From positions 19,185-83,184 of the forward strand of contig CAIJZY010000001.1 of assembly GCA_903825285.1 (NCBI GenBank): 64,000 bases of DNA, read 5' to 3'. The notes under the pieces were generated by a model. That model saw only the letters and a program-made list of their open reading frames with translations. It was not told the DNA's origin and made no database searches. This DNA comes from an uncultured Opitutia bacterium. Its GTDB lineage: Bacteria; Verrucomicrobiota; Verrucomicrobiia; Opitutales; Opitutaceae. The translations under genes were made by a program, and so were the position numbers. Shown one piece after another: positions 53,114-61,120 of the stretch; positions within the stretch are counted from its first letter, which is position 1, and each line of letters opens with the position of its first letter.

Positions 53114-56100
53114 CTAGGCGCGAATGCGGAGATGGGTGGCGATCATGGCATCAAGGGCGGCAAAATCCACGGGCTTGGACAGGTAGCCCACGGCGCCCGT
53201 CTCAAAACACTGCGTGGCGTCCGAGAGCCGGGCGAAGGCGGTGAGCATGACGACGGGAATCTCCGCGGTCCGGGGATCCGCCTTGAGGCGGCGGGTGGCC
53301 TCCAGGCCGTCGATACCGGGCATCCGGACATCCATCAGGATGAGGTTCGGCTGCAGGGCGAGGGCCTGGGCGATCGCCGCCTCGCCGTGGGTGGCCTGGG
53401 CCACCCGATAACCCTCGAGTTCCAGGTAGGCCGAGAGGATCTCCAGATTCGCGGGATAGTCCTCGACGGCCAGGATCAGGAAATCGCCCGGCCGCTCCGG
53501 CTTGGCCGGGACCGGCGGGGTGATGGGCGGCGGTTTGGCGGCGAGGACCGGCGCACGAACCGGCAGGCGCACGATAAACTCGCTGGCATGGCCGGGCTCG
53601 CAGCTGAGTTCCAGCGAGCCGCCGTGCATTTCCGCCAGCCGCCGCGCGATGGGCAGGCCCAAGCCGGTGCCGCCCGGCAACGCCGGCGATGTCCCGGTGG
53701 CGGAGCCCTGCTCGAACTCCTGGAAGATCCGGTCGCGATCCGCCGGGGCCACGCCCTTCCCGGTGTCCGTCACCGTGAACACGATTTCGGGCGGGCTGGC
53801 GGTTTCCTGGGTCCGCAGGGTGATGGTGCCGTGCGCGGGGGTGAACTTCACCGCGTTGCTCAGGAGGTTGATCAGGATCTGTTTCAGGCGCAGCGGATCG
53901 GCCGCGATTGCCGGGGTGCGGTGATGAAAATTCTTTATGAGCCGGATCTCCTTGAGCGCCGCCTGGCCGTCGTGCATTTCCAGGCAGGCTTCGCACAGCG
54001 CGGTCACATCCACTGCCGCCAACTCCAGGGTGAGCTTGCCGGACTCGGCCTTGGTGAGGTCCAGCAGGTCATTGATCAGGGAAAGTAAATGGGCGCTATT
54101 TTCCTTGGTCCGCTGCAGGGAGTGCATTTGGCGGTCATCCAACGGGCCCAACCGGCCCTGCACGAGCAACTGGAGGTTGCCCAGGATCACATTCAGCGGG
54201 GTGCGGAGCTCGTGGCTGATGTTGCCCAGGAATGCGCTCTTGGCTTGGTTGGCCGCCTCGGCCCGCTCCTTCGCCCGCCCGATTTCCACCGCCGCCTGCT
54301 TCAGCCGCGTGATGTCGGTGCTGATGCCCATGTAGTTCACCAGGCGGCCCGCTTCGTCAAAGACCGGCTGAATCTCGACACTGGCCCAATACCGGCGCCG
54401 ATCCTTGGTATAGTTTTGCACCTCGGCCGTGAACGCACGTTGAGTTTGAAGCCCCTCCCGAAAGCGTTGGACGCTGATCGGGTCGGTTTCCGGTCCCTGC
54501 AGGAGGGAGCCCGAGGTCCGGCCCAGCGCTTCAGCTTGCGTGTAACCGGTTACGCGGGTGAAACCCGCGTTGGACCACTCGATCCTGCCCGCTGCATCCG
54601 TCAGGATCACCGAGTTGTTGGTGGACGTCGCCACCAGCGCCAGCTTGCGCGCCTCCAGTTCCTTGGCGTGGATGATTAGGTTGGCGGCGCGAATGGACTC
54701 GTTGGAAACCTCCAGCTGCTGGTTGGCCAATTTCAGGTCACTGGTCCGTCCCTCGGCGATCTCATTCGCCCGCTGGGCGAAACCCTGCAGGTTCAGGATC
54801 AGACCGGCCAGCAGCACCGTCACGAACGCGAGCCCGCTGGCCGCCAGGAGGGCCATCAACTGCTCAAATCTCGCCGTCCCCGGCCGGACACTCAGTCCGA
54901 CGGTGAAGCGATATTGCGCCAGCAGGACCGATGCGGTCTGGTCAAAGGTGGAGGGAGCCGCCGCGTCCGCATAAAGCAGGTCGGAGGGCGCCGTGTAGCT
55001 CCCCTCAAACAGGCTGCAGGTAAACTCCCGCTGTTTCGTTCCCAGTGCGCCGTGGATGAATTCCTCGTAGACAAACGGAGAGTAGACCCAGCATTGGAAA
55101 GCGGCACGGCGCTGCGCCACGGTGTTGATTTCGTGCCCGGCCGCATAGACGGGAACCATGAGCAGGAATCCCGGCCGGGACCGTTGATCCTGCACCAGGC
55201 GGATCGGGCGCGTGATCTGCGGCATCCCGGTGTCCCGGGCCAGCTCGGCGGCCTCCCGCCGCTTGCTCTCCGTGGCCAGGTCCAACCCGAGGGCGGGCCC
55301 GTTGGATTCGAGAGGTTCGATCAGCCCGATCACATAGTGCTGCCCGTCGGCCAGCGGGCCTAGACCCTCCGCGACCGGATGGATCCGCAACTCCGGCCGC
55401 CGGGCTTCCGCGCGGAGGGCCTGAAACGTCGGCAGCATCTCGGTTGTGACCGGGTAGACGACCCCCACGCCATGGACCCCGGGATACTCGTCGAACAGGC
55501 GCAGGCTGGAAACGTAGTTGTGCCATTGGGCCCGGCTCAGGGGGGCCGACGTGATGCTGAGCATGCTGGCCCCGCCCCGCAGCGTGTCGATGTAGGTCTG
55601 CATCCGCTCCTGCAGGTCGTGCCGCACGCCATCCATCTGGCTGGACACGCGCTGCTCGGCGAGCATGCGCCGCTCCTGCTCCACCGTGGAGAAAAGCCAG
55701 CTGTTCGCGCAAAATCCCCCCACGAGCACCACCCCCGACCAGCCGAGCAACCGGCGGCGGTCGAACGAAGCGAGCAACAGGCAAACCAGGCTGAAAAGCA
55801 CCAGAAAGATGCCGAGGGGCGCAAAACTGACCTCCACGCTTCCCGGGCTCAGCGCCCATCCCCAGAACCGGACGAGCAGGATCAGCATCGTGACCACGAT
55901 GACAGGCGTGAGCTTAACCGCGTTCTCCCCCGCGAGCAGATATGCAATCACGGGCAGCAGCAGCAGCAGAAAGATCAGGTTCCGGCCCCCGGGAATCACG
56001 ATCAAGCCCACGAGCGCCGCCGCCAGGAGCATGACCATGATCCCTCCCAGCGCGGCGCTGCGCGGGGTGATGCGCGACGGTTCCGCCAGCCAGGCGCCAA

Positions 56101-56614
56101 TCGTCAGGCAGGCCGGACCGGCCACCAGGATTCCCAGCGCATCGCCCAGCCACCAAGTCTGGGCCAGCGCGGGCGCGGCGGCGATTGGCATGCAACCCAA
56201 TTCCACCAGCACGCTGCCGCCGATCAGGATTGCGCCGAGCGGAGCCACGGCCGCCACCACCAGGAAGCCGACCGTCTCGCGCTGGGTGTTCAGCCATTCG
56301 CTGCCGACCAGGACCCGGTGAAAGATTTCGCGTCCCAGCCACGCGGCCGTCGTTGCGCCGACGGCGAGGCCGGCGGCCCCCAGCCACGGCGTGTCGAACC
56401 AGGCGCTGGCGAAGGCCCCCAGCAGCGTGCCCGCCAGGGTCCGGCGGCCGCCCTTGATCGCCGCCACCGTGGCCAGGCCCGCGGCGGGCCAGAAGGCGGA
56501 GACGCCCCGGTCCGAGAGCCCGAAATGCACGCTGGCGCGGGCCAGCAGAAAATACCCCACGGCCGTCAGGGCCATGAGGGGGAGGGTGCGGAAGGCTGGC
56601 CTATTCGGACGCAT
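53114..56614 (-). CDS. large membrane hybrid kinase (MASE1-CHASE-PAS-HK-receiver)
   Basis: 1166 residues. Residues 10-310 form a MASE1-type domain of about ten helices (SAFWPAAGLATVAAIKGGRR). Residues 330-570 form a CHASE-like extracytoplasmic domain (FDEYPGVHGVGVVYPV, GLDLATESKRREAAELARDTG). After a further helix a PAS domain (SNAGFTRVTGYTQAEALGRT), phosphorylated H801 in GNISHELRTPLN, an ATPase domain (DTGKGVAPADRDRIFQEF) and a receiver with D1095 in LILMDVRMPG follow. CHASE domains sense small ligands outside the membrane. The start overlaps the preceding gene by 14 bases. Confidence 0.92.
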   Translation of the reverse strand: MRPNRPAFRTLPLMALTAVGYFLLARASVHFGLSDRGVSAFWPAAGLATVAAIKGGRRTLAGTLLGAFASAWFDTPWLGAAGLAVGATTAAWLGREIFHRVLVGSEWLNTQRETVGFLVVAAVAPLGAILIGGSVLVELGCMPIAAAPALAQTWWLGDALGILVAGPACLTIGAWLAEPSRITPRSAALGGIMVMLLAAALVGLIVIPGGRNLIFLLLLLPVIAYLLAGENAVKLTPVIVVTMLILLVRFWGWALSPGSVEVSFAPLGIFLVLFSLVCLLLASFDRRRLLGWSGVVLVGGFCANSWLFSTVEQERRMLAEQRVSSQMDGVRHDLQERMQTYIDTLRGGASMLSITSAPLSRAQWHNYVSSLRLFDEYPGVHGVGVVYPVTTEMLPTFQALRAEARRPELRIHPVAEGLGPLADGQHYVIGLIEPLESNGPALGLDLATESKRREAAELARDTGMPQITRPIRLVQDQRSRPGFLLMVPVYAAGHEINTVAQRRAAFQCWVYSPFVYEEFIHGALGTKQREFTCSLFEGSYTAPSDLLYADAAAPSTFDQTASVLLAQYRFTVGLSVRPGTARFEQLMALLAASGLAFVTVLLAGLILNLQGFAQRANEIAEGRTSDLKLANQQLEVSNESIRAANLIIHAKELEARKLALVATSTNNSVILTDAAGRIEWSNAGFTRVTGYTQAEALGRTSGSLLQGPETDPISVQRFREGLQTQRAFTAEVQNYTKDRRRYWASVEIQPVFDEAGRLVNYMGISTDITRLKQAAVEIGRAKERAEAANQAKSAFLGNISHELRTPLNVILGNLQLLVQGRLGPLDDRQMHSLQRTKENSAHLLSLINDLLDLTKAESGKLTLELAAVDVTALCEACLEMHDGQAALKEIRLIKNFHHRTPAIAADPLRLKQILINLLSNAVKFTPAHGTITLRTQETASPPEIVFTVTDTGKGVAPADRDRIFQEFEQGSATGTSPALPGGTGLGLPIARRLAEMHGGSLELSCEPGHASEFIVRLPVRAPVLAAKPPPITPPVPAKPERPGDFLILAVEDYPANLEILSAYLELEGYRVAQATHGEAAIAQALALQPNLILMDVRMPGIDGLEATRRLKADPRTAEIPVVMLTAFARLSDATQCFETGAVGYLSKPVDFAALDAMIATHLRIRA

Positions 56615-57698
56615 GGAACGTGAAGCCGGCCTCGACGCCGCGCGGTTCCGCGTGGTTTCGGATGAAGAACTCGCCGTTGACCGACCGGGCAAACAGGGTG
56701 CAGATCGCCAAGCCCAGGCCGATGCCTTGCTGCTCCGCCTCACTGCGTTCAAATTGGTGGAACGTGCCGATCTGGGGAATGAACTTCGGGGCAATGCCGG
56801 GCCCTTGATCCACCATGGTCAGCCGATAGCCGCTGTCCGTCATCCGGCCATGCAGGTGGAGCGGCGTGCGCGGCAGGGTGAACTTGCAGGCGTTGTCCAC
56901 CAGTTGCGCCACCACCCGGTGCAGGAAGCCGTCGGGAATCTCCAGGGCGGCCGGCGCCACGTCCAGTGAGAGGTCGCGCTCGCGGCCGTACCGCTCCGCG
57001 GTCCAGACGGCCGAGGCCAGCATCTGGGCCAGCCACCCGGACCGGCGAACCGTGTCCCGCGGACCCTGATCCCGGAGGCGGCCGTCCAGTTCCAGCCACA
57101 GCGTGAACGTGTCCATCAGCAGCATCAGCCGGTGGCCGCTGGCCTTGAGGTTCGTGGAATATTGCTCGGTCTCTTCCAGCGAGAGCCCGCGGCCCTCGCG
57201 CGCGGTCTCCGCCATGAGATCCGCATAGCCCAGCAGCCCGGTCAGGGGCGTCCGGATTTCGTGCGGCAGGTAGCGCATCAGGAATTTCGTCCGGTCCTCG
57301 CGGGCGTGGCGAATCCGCTCGGCGCGCTCCAGGCGGACGCGGATGCTGCCGAGCGCGTCCTCCGGCTCAAACGGCTTGGGAATGTAGTCGTCCGCACCCA
57401 TCGCCAGCCCGGTGCGCACGTCGGCGACCGCGGCCTTGGCGGAGAGGAAGATGAACGGCACGTCGTCAAACGCCGCCAGGTTGCGCACGCTCCGCAGCAG
57501 CTCGTAGCCGTTTTTCTTCGGCATGCGGATGTCGCTGAGGATCAGCGCGGGTTTGGCCCCCGCCAGCAACAGGTCCAGGGCCACCTGGCCGTCCGTGGCC
57601 GTCTGCACCTCGTAACCCTCGTCTACGAGCAGCATTTCCAGGGTGGCCATGACGAGCGGGTCATCCTCGACGATGAGCAGTAGGGGCTTGGGGCTCAT
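56601..57698 (-). CDS. response regulator with kinase output domain
   Basis: 365 residues. The N-terminal receiver (LLIVEDDPLVMATLEMLL, aspartate in LILSDIRMPKKNG, lysine in IPKPFEP) is followed by a histidine kinase core with PHEIRTPLTGLLGYADLM and an ATPase domain (VDQGPGIAPKFIPQIGTF, GIGLGLAICTLF). Such receiver-kinase proteins are soluble relays within phosphorelays. Its ATG overlaps the stop of the previous gene (ATGA), and its end overlaps the large hybrid kinase by 14 bases. Confidence 0.92.
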   Translation of the reverse strand: MSPKPLLLIVEDDPLVMATLEMLLVDEGYEVQTATDGQVALDLLLAGAKPALILSDIRMPKKNGYELLRSVRNLAAFDDVPFIFLSAKAAVADVRTGLAMGADDYIPKPFEPEDALGSIRVRLERAERIRHAREDRTKFLMRYLPHEIRTPLTGLLGYADLMAETAREGRGLSLEETEQYSTNLKASGHRLMLLMDTFTLWLELDGRLRDQGPRDTVRRSGWLAQMLASAVWTAERYGRERDLSLDVAPAALEIPDGFLHRVVAQLVDNACKFTLPRTPLHLHGRMTDSGYRLTMVDQGPGIAPKFIPQIGTFHQFERSEAEQQGIGLGLAICTLFARSVNGEFFIRNHAEPRGVEAGFTFHASE

Positions 57699-59560
57699 GG
57701 GCTGGAGGGGTGGGCGGCCGCGACCGGCTGGTGCAGGGGAAAGTACAATTCGAACGTGGTGCCGGCATCCTCGGCGCTGCTGAACGCGATGCGCCCGTGG
57801 TGGCAATCCACCGCACGTTTCACGATCGCCAGTCCCAGGCCGGTCCCCGGAGTCACCCCGACGTTGGCGGCCCGGAAGAAGGCCGAGAATACCTTGTCCT
57901 GCTGCTGGAGGGGGATGCCCCGGCCCTGGTCGCGGATGCGGAACGCCAGTTCGTCCCCCGCGGAGGTGACCTGGATGGCAACCTTGGTCGAGGCGGGTGA
58001 ATACTTGAGCGCGTTGGAAATCAGGTTCTCGAAGGCGGCGCTGAGCAGGTTCTCGTCGGCGTGGAGGGTGAGTTCCGGCGGCACGGCGCAGGTCAGTTCC
58101 AGCCGGGGATCCGTCGTGAGGGTCGTGTCGTTGAACCGGGTGACGAGCGCGGTGACCAGCTCCGCGACCGGCACCGGCTTCAGCTCGATTTCTTCCGTGT
58201 TGTACTCCAGACGGTTCAGGAACAGCACCTGGTCCACCAACTCCTTCAGCGACCGGATGGACTCCGCCTGCAGGTCGAAGTACCGGGTCACTTTCTCGTC
58301 GACCCCCTTGTCGATCCGCTTCCGAAGCAGGAAATGGGCGCCCTGCATGGCCGTGAGGGGCGTGCGGAATTCGTGCGAGATCATGGACACAAACTCGCGC
58401 TGCATGGTGAACAGTTCGTACTGGTGGTCGGCGACCTTGGCCGCCTCCCGCTCCAGCCGCGTCCGCTGCGTGATATCGAGGTAGATGCCGCCAATTTGCT
58501 GCACCTGCCCGGCTTGGTCGAAGATCGGAAACTTCACGATTTCCAGTTCCAGGGCGCCGTCCGGCCGATGCAGCAGCCCCACCCGACTCACGGCGTTACG
58601 CGTGCGCAGGATCTCACGGTCAAATTGCTCAAGCTGCTCAAGCTGCTCGGCCTCATCACGCGGAAACACCTCGTGCGCGCGGCGTCCGATCACTAGATTC
58701 GGTGCGATGCCGAGCATCTCGGATCCACGTTGGTTGATAAAGATGTAAGGCCCGTCCACCTGCTTGATCACGACGGCGGCCGGCACGTGATCGACGAAGC
58801 TGCGGAACAGTGCCTCGCTGGTCGCCAACCGCTCGTGCATCTCCACCTCGGGGCTGCGGTCGCGGCAGTTGCAGGCAATGCCGCCGTCGGGCAGCAGGGA
58901 AAGGGTCAAGTCCTCGCTGAAGGCGGTTCCGTCCTGTCGTTGCGCCGGCATCACGCCGTGCCAGTGTCCTTCGGATTGAAGGGCCGGGAAAGCCTCCGCC
59001 TGGATATGCTGCACGCCTTCCGGCGAATAGAGGATCTGCCAGGGCTTGCCCAAGACCTCCGCTTGGTCCTTGAAGCCGAAGATCCGCAGATGCTCCGGGT
59101 TCATGTACGTGAAGCAGCCGGCGGCATCGGTCAGGGCAAACCCCTCGCGGGATTTTTCGAGGCCCTGCAGGAGCCCCTTCGACTTGGCGTCGATCGCCGT
59201 CAGCGGCGAGGCGGACTGGCCGGTCAATTCCCCCTCCCTGGGCGTGAAGGTCACGATCGCCTCATTCGGGCCCGGGTTGAAAATCTGGAGGGTGGTGGTT
59301 TCCGCCTTGGTGCCGGCGGATGCCACGTCTGCCTGGCCGCCAGGATGCGCGGAGCCGCCAAAGATCCAGTGGCCCGCCAGGGCCGAGCGCTGCGTCGCCA
59401 GTTGGCGCGCGACCAGCGCGACGGGGCTCGCGGGGTCGCCCACCGCGAGCCAGCCGGAGCCGGGCGAACCCGCCACGACGGTGCATTGGATCGCGCGACT
59501 GGTGCCCGTGCGGCAAAACTTCAGGACTCCGGCCAGGGGCGGGCGCAGCCCGGCGTTCAC
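57695..59560 (-). CDS. PAS-domain histidine kinase
   Basis: 621 residues starting with GTG at 59560 that overlaps the regulator's TGA (GTGA). No membrane segment. The first 130 residues have no recognised domain; PAS domains follow at about 135-240 (GFALTDAAGCFTYMNPEHLRIFGF) and 255-385 (VVIKQVDGPYIFINQRGSEMLGI). The kinase core has phosphoacceptor SHEFRTPLTAMQGAHFLLRK and ATPase motifs RDQGRGIPLQQQDKVFSAFFR and GTGLGLAIVKRAV. It is probably the partner of the LuxR-type regulator upstream. Confidence 0.92.
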   Translation of the reverse strand: MNAGLRPPLAGVLKFCRTGTSRAIQCTVVAGSPGSGWLAVGDPASPVALVARQLATQRSALAGHWIFGGSAHPGGQADVASAGTKAETTTLQIFNPGPNEAIVTFTPREGELTGQSASPLTAIDAKSKGLLQGLEKSREGFALTDAAGCFTYMNPEHLRIFGFKDQAEVLGKPWQILYSPEGVQHIQAEAFPALQSEGHWHGVMPAQRQDGTAFSEDLTLSLLPDGGIACNCRDRSPEVEMHERLATSEALFRSFVDHVPAAVVIKQVDGPYIFINQRGSEMLGIAPNLVIGRRAHEVFPRDEAEQLEQLEQFDREILRTRNAVSRVGLLHRPDGALELEIVKFPIFDQAGQVQQIGGIYLDITQRTRLEREAAKVADHQYELFTMQREFVSMISHEFRTPLTAMQGAHFLLRKRIDKGVDEKVTRYFDLQAESIRSLKELVDQVLFLNRLEYNTEEIELKPVPVAELVTALVTRFNDTTLTTDPRLELTCAVPPELTLHADENLLSAAFENLISNALKYSPASTKVAIQVTSAGDELAFRIRDQGRGIPLQQQDKVFSAFFRAANVGVTPGTGLGLAIVKRAVDCHHGRIAFSSAEDAGTTFELYFPLHQPVAAAHPSSP

Positions 59561-60276
59561 GTGGAGGCCCCCCGGGGCGCGGAATTGCCCGCCGCTGGCT
59601 GGGCCTCGATTTCCAGCCAACCCTGGGCGACCGCCAGGACGATCAGGTCCTCGTTGGTCCGCGCCGTGAACTTGTCACGGAGCTTCATGAGGAGCTTGTA
59701 GATCATGGCGACGCTGAGATCGAGTTCGGTGGCGATTTCCTTCACCACCGCGCCCCGCGCGAGACTCCGCAGGATCGCCCGCTCCTGCGCGGCCAGGGTG
59801 GATTGCTTCAACCCGCCCATCACGGCTTCGCGCAGCAGGGCGCTGGCCTGCGCGCCCAGGTAGGTTTGCCCTTCGCGCACGCGGTTCACCGCCTCGACCA
59901 ACTCGGAGAAAGGGGCGGATTTTTCCAAGAATCCGTGGGCGCCGAGCCGGATCGCCTCCTGCACCACCTGCATGGTGCAGGACGCGGTGAACACGAGGAC
60001 GTTGATGTGGGGGTAATCCCGCTTCACCTCCGCCAGCAGGGCGAAACCGACGCTCCTTTCCGGCAGTCCGATGTCCAGCATCACGAGGTTCGGACTGGTG
60101 GTCGCCAAGGCCTCGCGCGCCGTCGCGGCATCGTAGGCGATTCCGGCGAGCGCATAGCCCTCTTGCTGGGTGATAAAGTCAGCCAAGAGCCGGGCGATGG
60201 AATGGTGATCATCGACGACCAGGACACGACATACGCATGAGGGTGAGGCTGGGAGGTCTTTTGATGTGGCGGGCAC
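59557..60276 (-). CDS. NarL/LuxR-family response regulator
   Basis: 239 residues, first gene of the phosphorelay operon. The receiver (VLVVDDHHSIARLLADFI, aspartate in VMLDIGLPERS, lysine in LEKSAPF) is followed by a LuxR-type HTH (QERAILRSLARGAVVKEIATELDLSVAMIYKLLMKLRDKF) and a C-terminal tail. It is the only DNA-binding protein of the operon, so it is the likely output. The AT-rich region upstream probably holds the operon promoter. Confidence 0.93.
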   Translation of the reverse strand: MPATSKDLPASPSCVCRVLVVDDHHSIARLLADFITQQEGYALAGIAYDAATAREALATTSPNLVMLDIGLPERSVGFALLAEVKRDYPHINVLVFTASCTMQVVQEAIRLGAHGFLEKSAPFSELVEAVNRVREGQTYLGAQASALLREAVMGGLKQSTLAAQERAILRSLARGAVVKEIATELDLSVAMIYKLLMKLRDKFTARTNEDLIVLAVAQGWLEIEAQPAAGNSAPRGAST

Positions 60277-60296
60277 TGAGTGGAGAATACTACCGA

Positions 60297-60500
60297 AAGA
60301 GGGATGGTGCTATAATAGATATTATATTTCGATAGGGGGTAATACCTATATTATATTCAATAACGCCATTAGTAGTACTCACAATTCAACTTTATCGACC
60401 ATTTAAATTACTGTCTGACAATTAATAGTTAGATAGATGCAACTTTTTTGTGGATTCTGATCAGAAAATAAAAATAGGGTATAGCACCTAGATTATCTGC
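60297..60500. promoter_or_regulatory. AT-rich promoter region of the phosphorelay operon
   Basis: About 200 bases of strongly AT-rich sequence in a GC-rich chromosome, directly upstream of the first operon gene. It contains TATAAT-like boxes on both strands (plus 60311-60316; minus 60323-60328 region) and an inverted pair GGTGCTATA (60306-60314) / TATAGCACC (60480-60488) that brackets most of it. No coding frame. Confidence 0.5.
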
Positions 60501-60800
60501 TACATTCCACGCTCTTATCGATTCGGTATTTTACCGCGACTAGGGTGTCGGCTACAGGTATGCGCCACTGCAGGGCCAACCAAGGGGTATTTTATGCCAC
60601 TCGCGCAGGTGGCCTTGATGACTGATTAGCCCGGACGGACGCGAAAAACCCGCCAAGGTCCGCCGTCTGAAGATGAGTCTTGGTCGGCTTAAATTGCGGG
60701 AGGGACGGGACTCGTCTGCGAGCGAAGCGAGTGGCCTGACACCTGCGATGGGCGGCTGCGCCCAAGGTCGCGGCTCGAGGCCCGCCTGGCTGCCCGGAAA
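60501..60800. other. gap without gene, partial third copy of the tRNA-end motif
   Basis: No coding frame was recognised. GCGGGAGGGACGGGACTCG at about 60697-60716 resembles the tRNA 3' end in the direct repeats but diverges after it. CGAAGCGAGTGGCC and other GC-rich palindromic bits follow. Confidence 0.4.
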
Positions 60801-60833
60801 ACAGAAAAACCCCCGTTTTACGGAGGTTGAAAT
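60801..60833 (-). terminator. intrinsic terminator behind the tRNA 3' end, copy B
   Basis: Minus strand CCTCCGTAAAACGGGGG followed by UUUUUC: a short strong stem with a U run, directly after the tRNA 3' end of direct repeat B. Confidence 0.75.
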
Positions 60834-61050
60834 TGGCGGGATGGACGGGACTCGAACCAATTTTTCGCCTCGAAGCTAAGTCGCTTTGTGTGCGCGGACT
60901 TAGTTGATGGTTAATGTTTTAGAACAGGAGCCAAGATGCACTGCGATGAGGGAAAGTGAAGCAAAAAACATCATTTTGGACAACCTTTGGGCAACCTTCT
61001 TTGGAGGCGACGCAATCAATCGGTTCAATATTCCCTGAACTGGTTGTGCT
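60834..61050. repeat. 217-bp direct repeat, copy B (tRNA 3'-end, possible att site)
   Basis: Ungapped match to copy A (48736-48952), about 94% identical. It starts with the same tRNA T-loop, acceptor strand and CCA. The insertion element begins 35 bases beyond its end. Confidence 0.85.
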
Positions 61051-61088
61051 AACTACCAGATCATAGACACAAGATAAGCTCATTATTG

Positions 61089-61120
61089 GGTAACACTCCA
61101 ATGCAACAGGGAGTGTTACC
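61089..61120 (+). repeat. 11-base inverted repeat at the element's left end
   Basis: GGTAACACTCC (61089-61099) and GGAGTGTTACC (61110-61120) are perfect inverses with a 10-base loop and end exactly before the ATG at 61121. The first arm includes most of the terminal repeat. It could hide the start site or serve as a transposase binding site. Confidence 0.8.
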
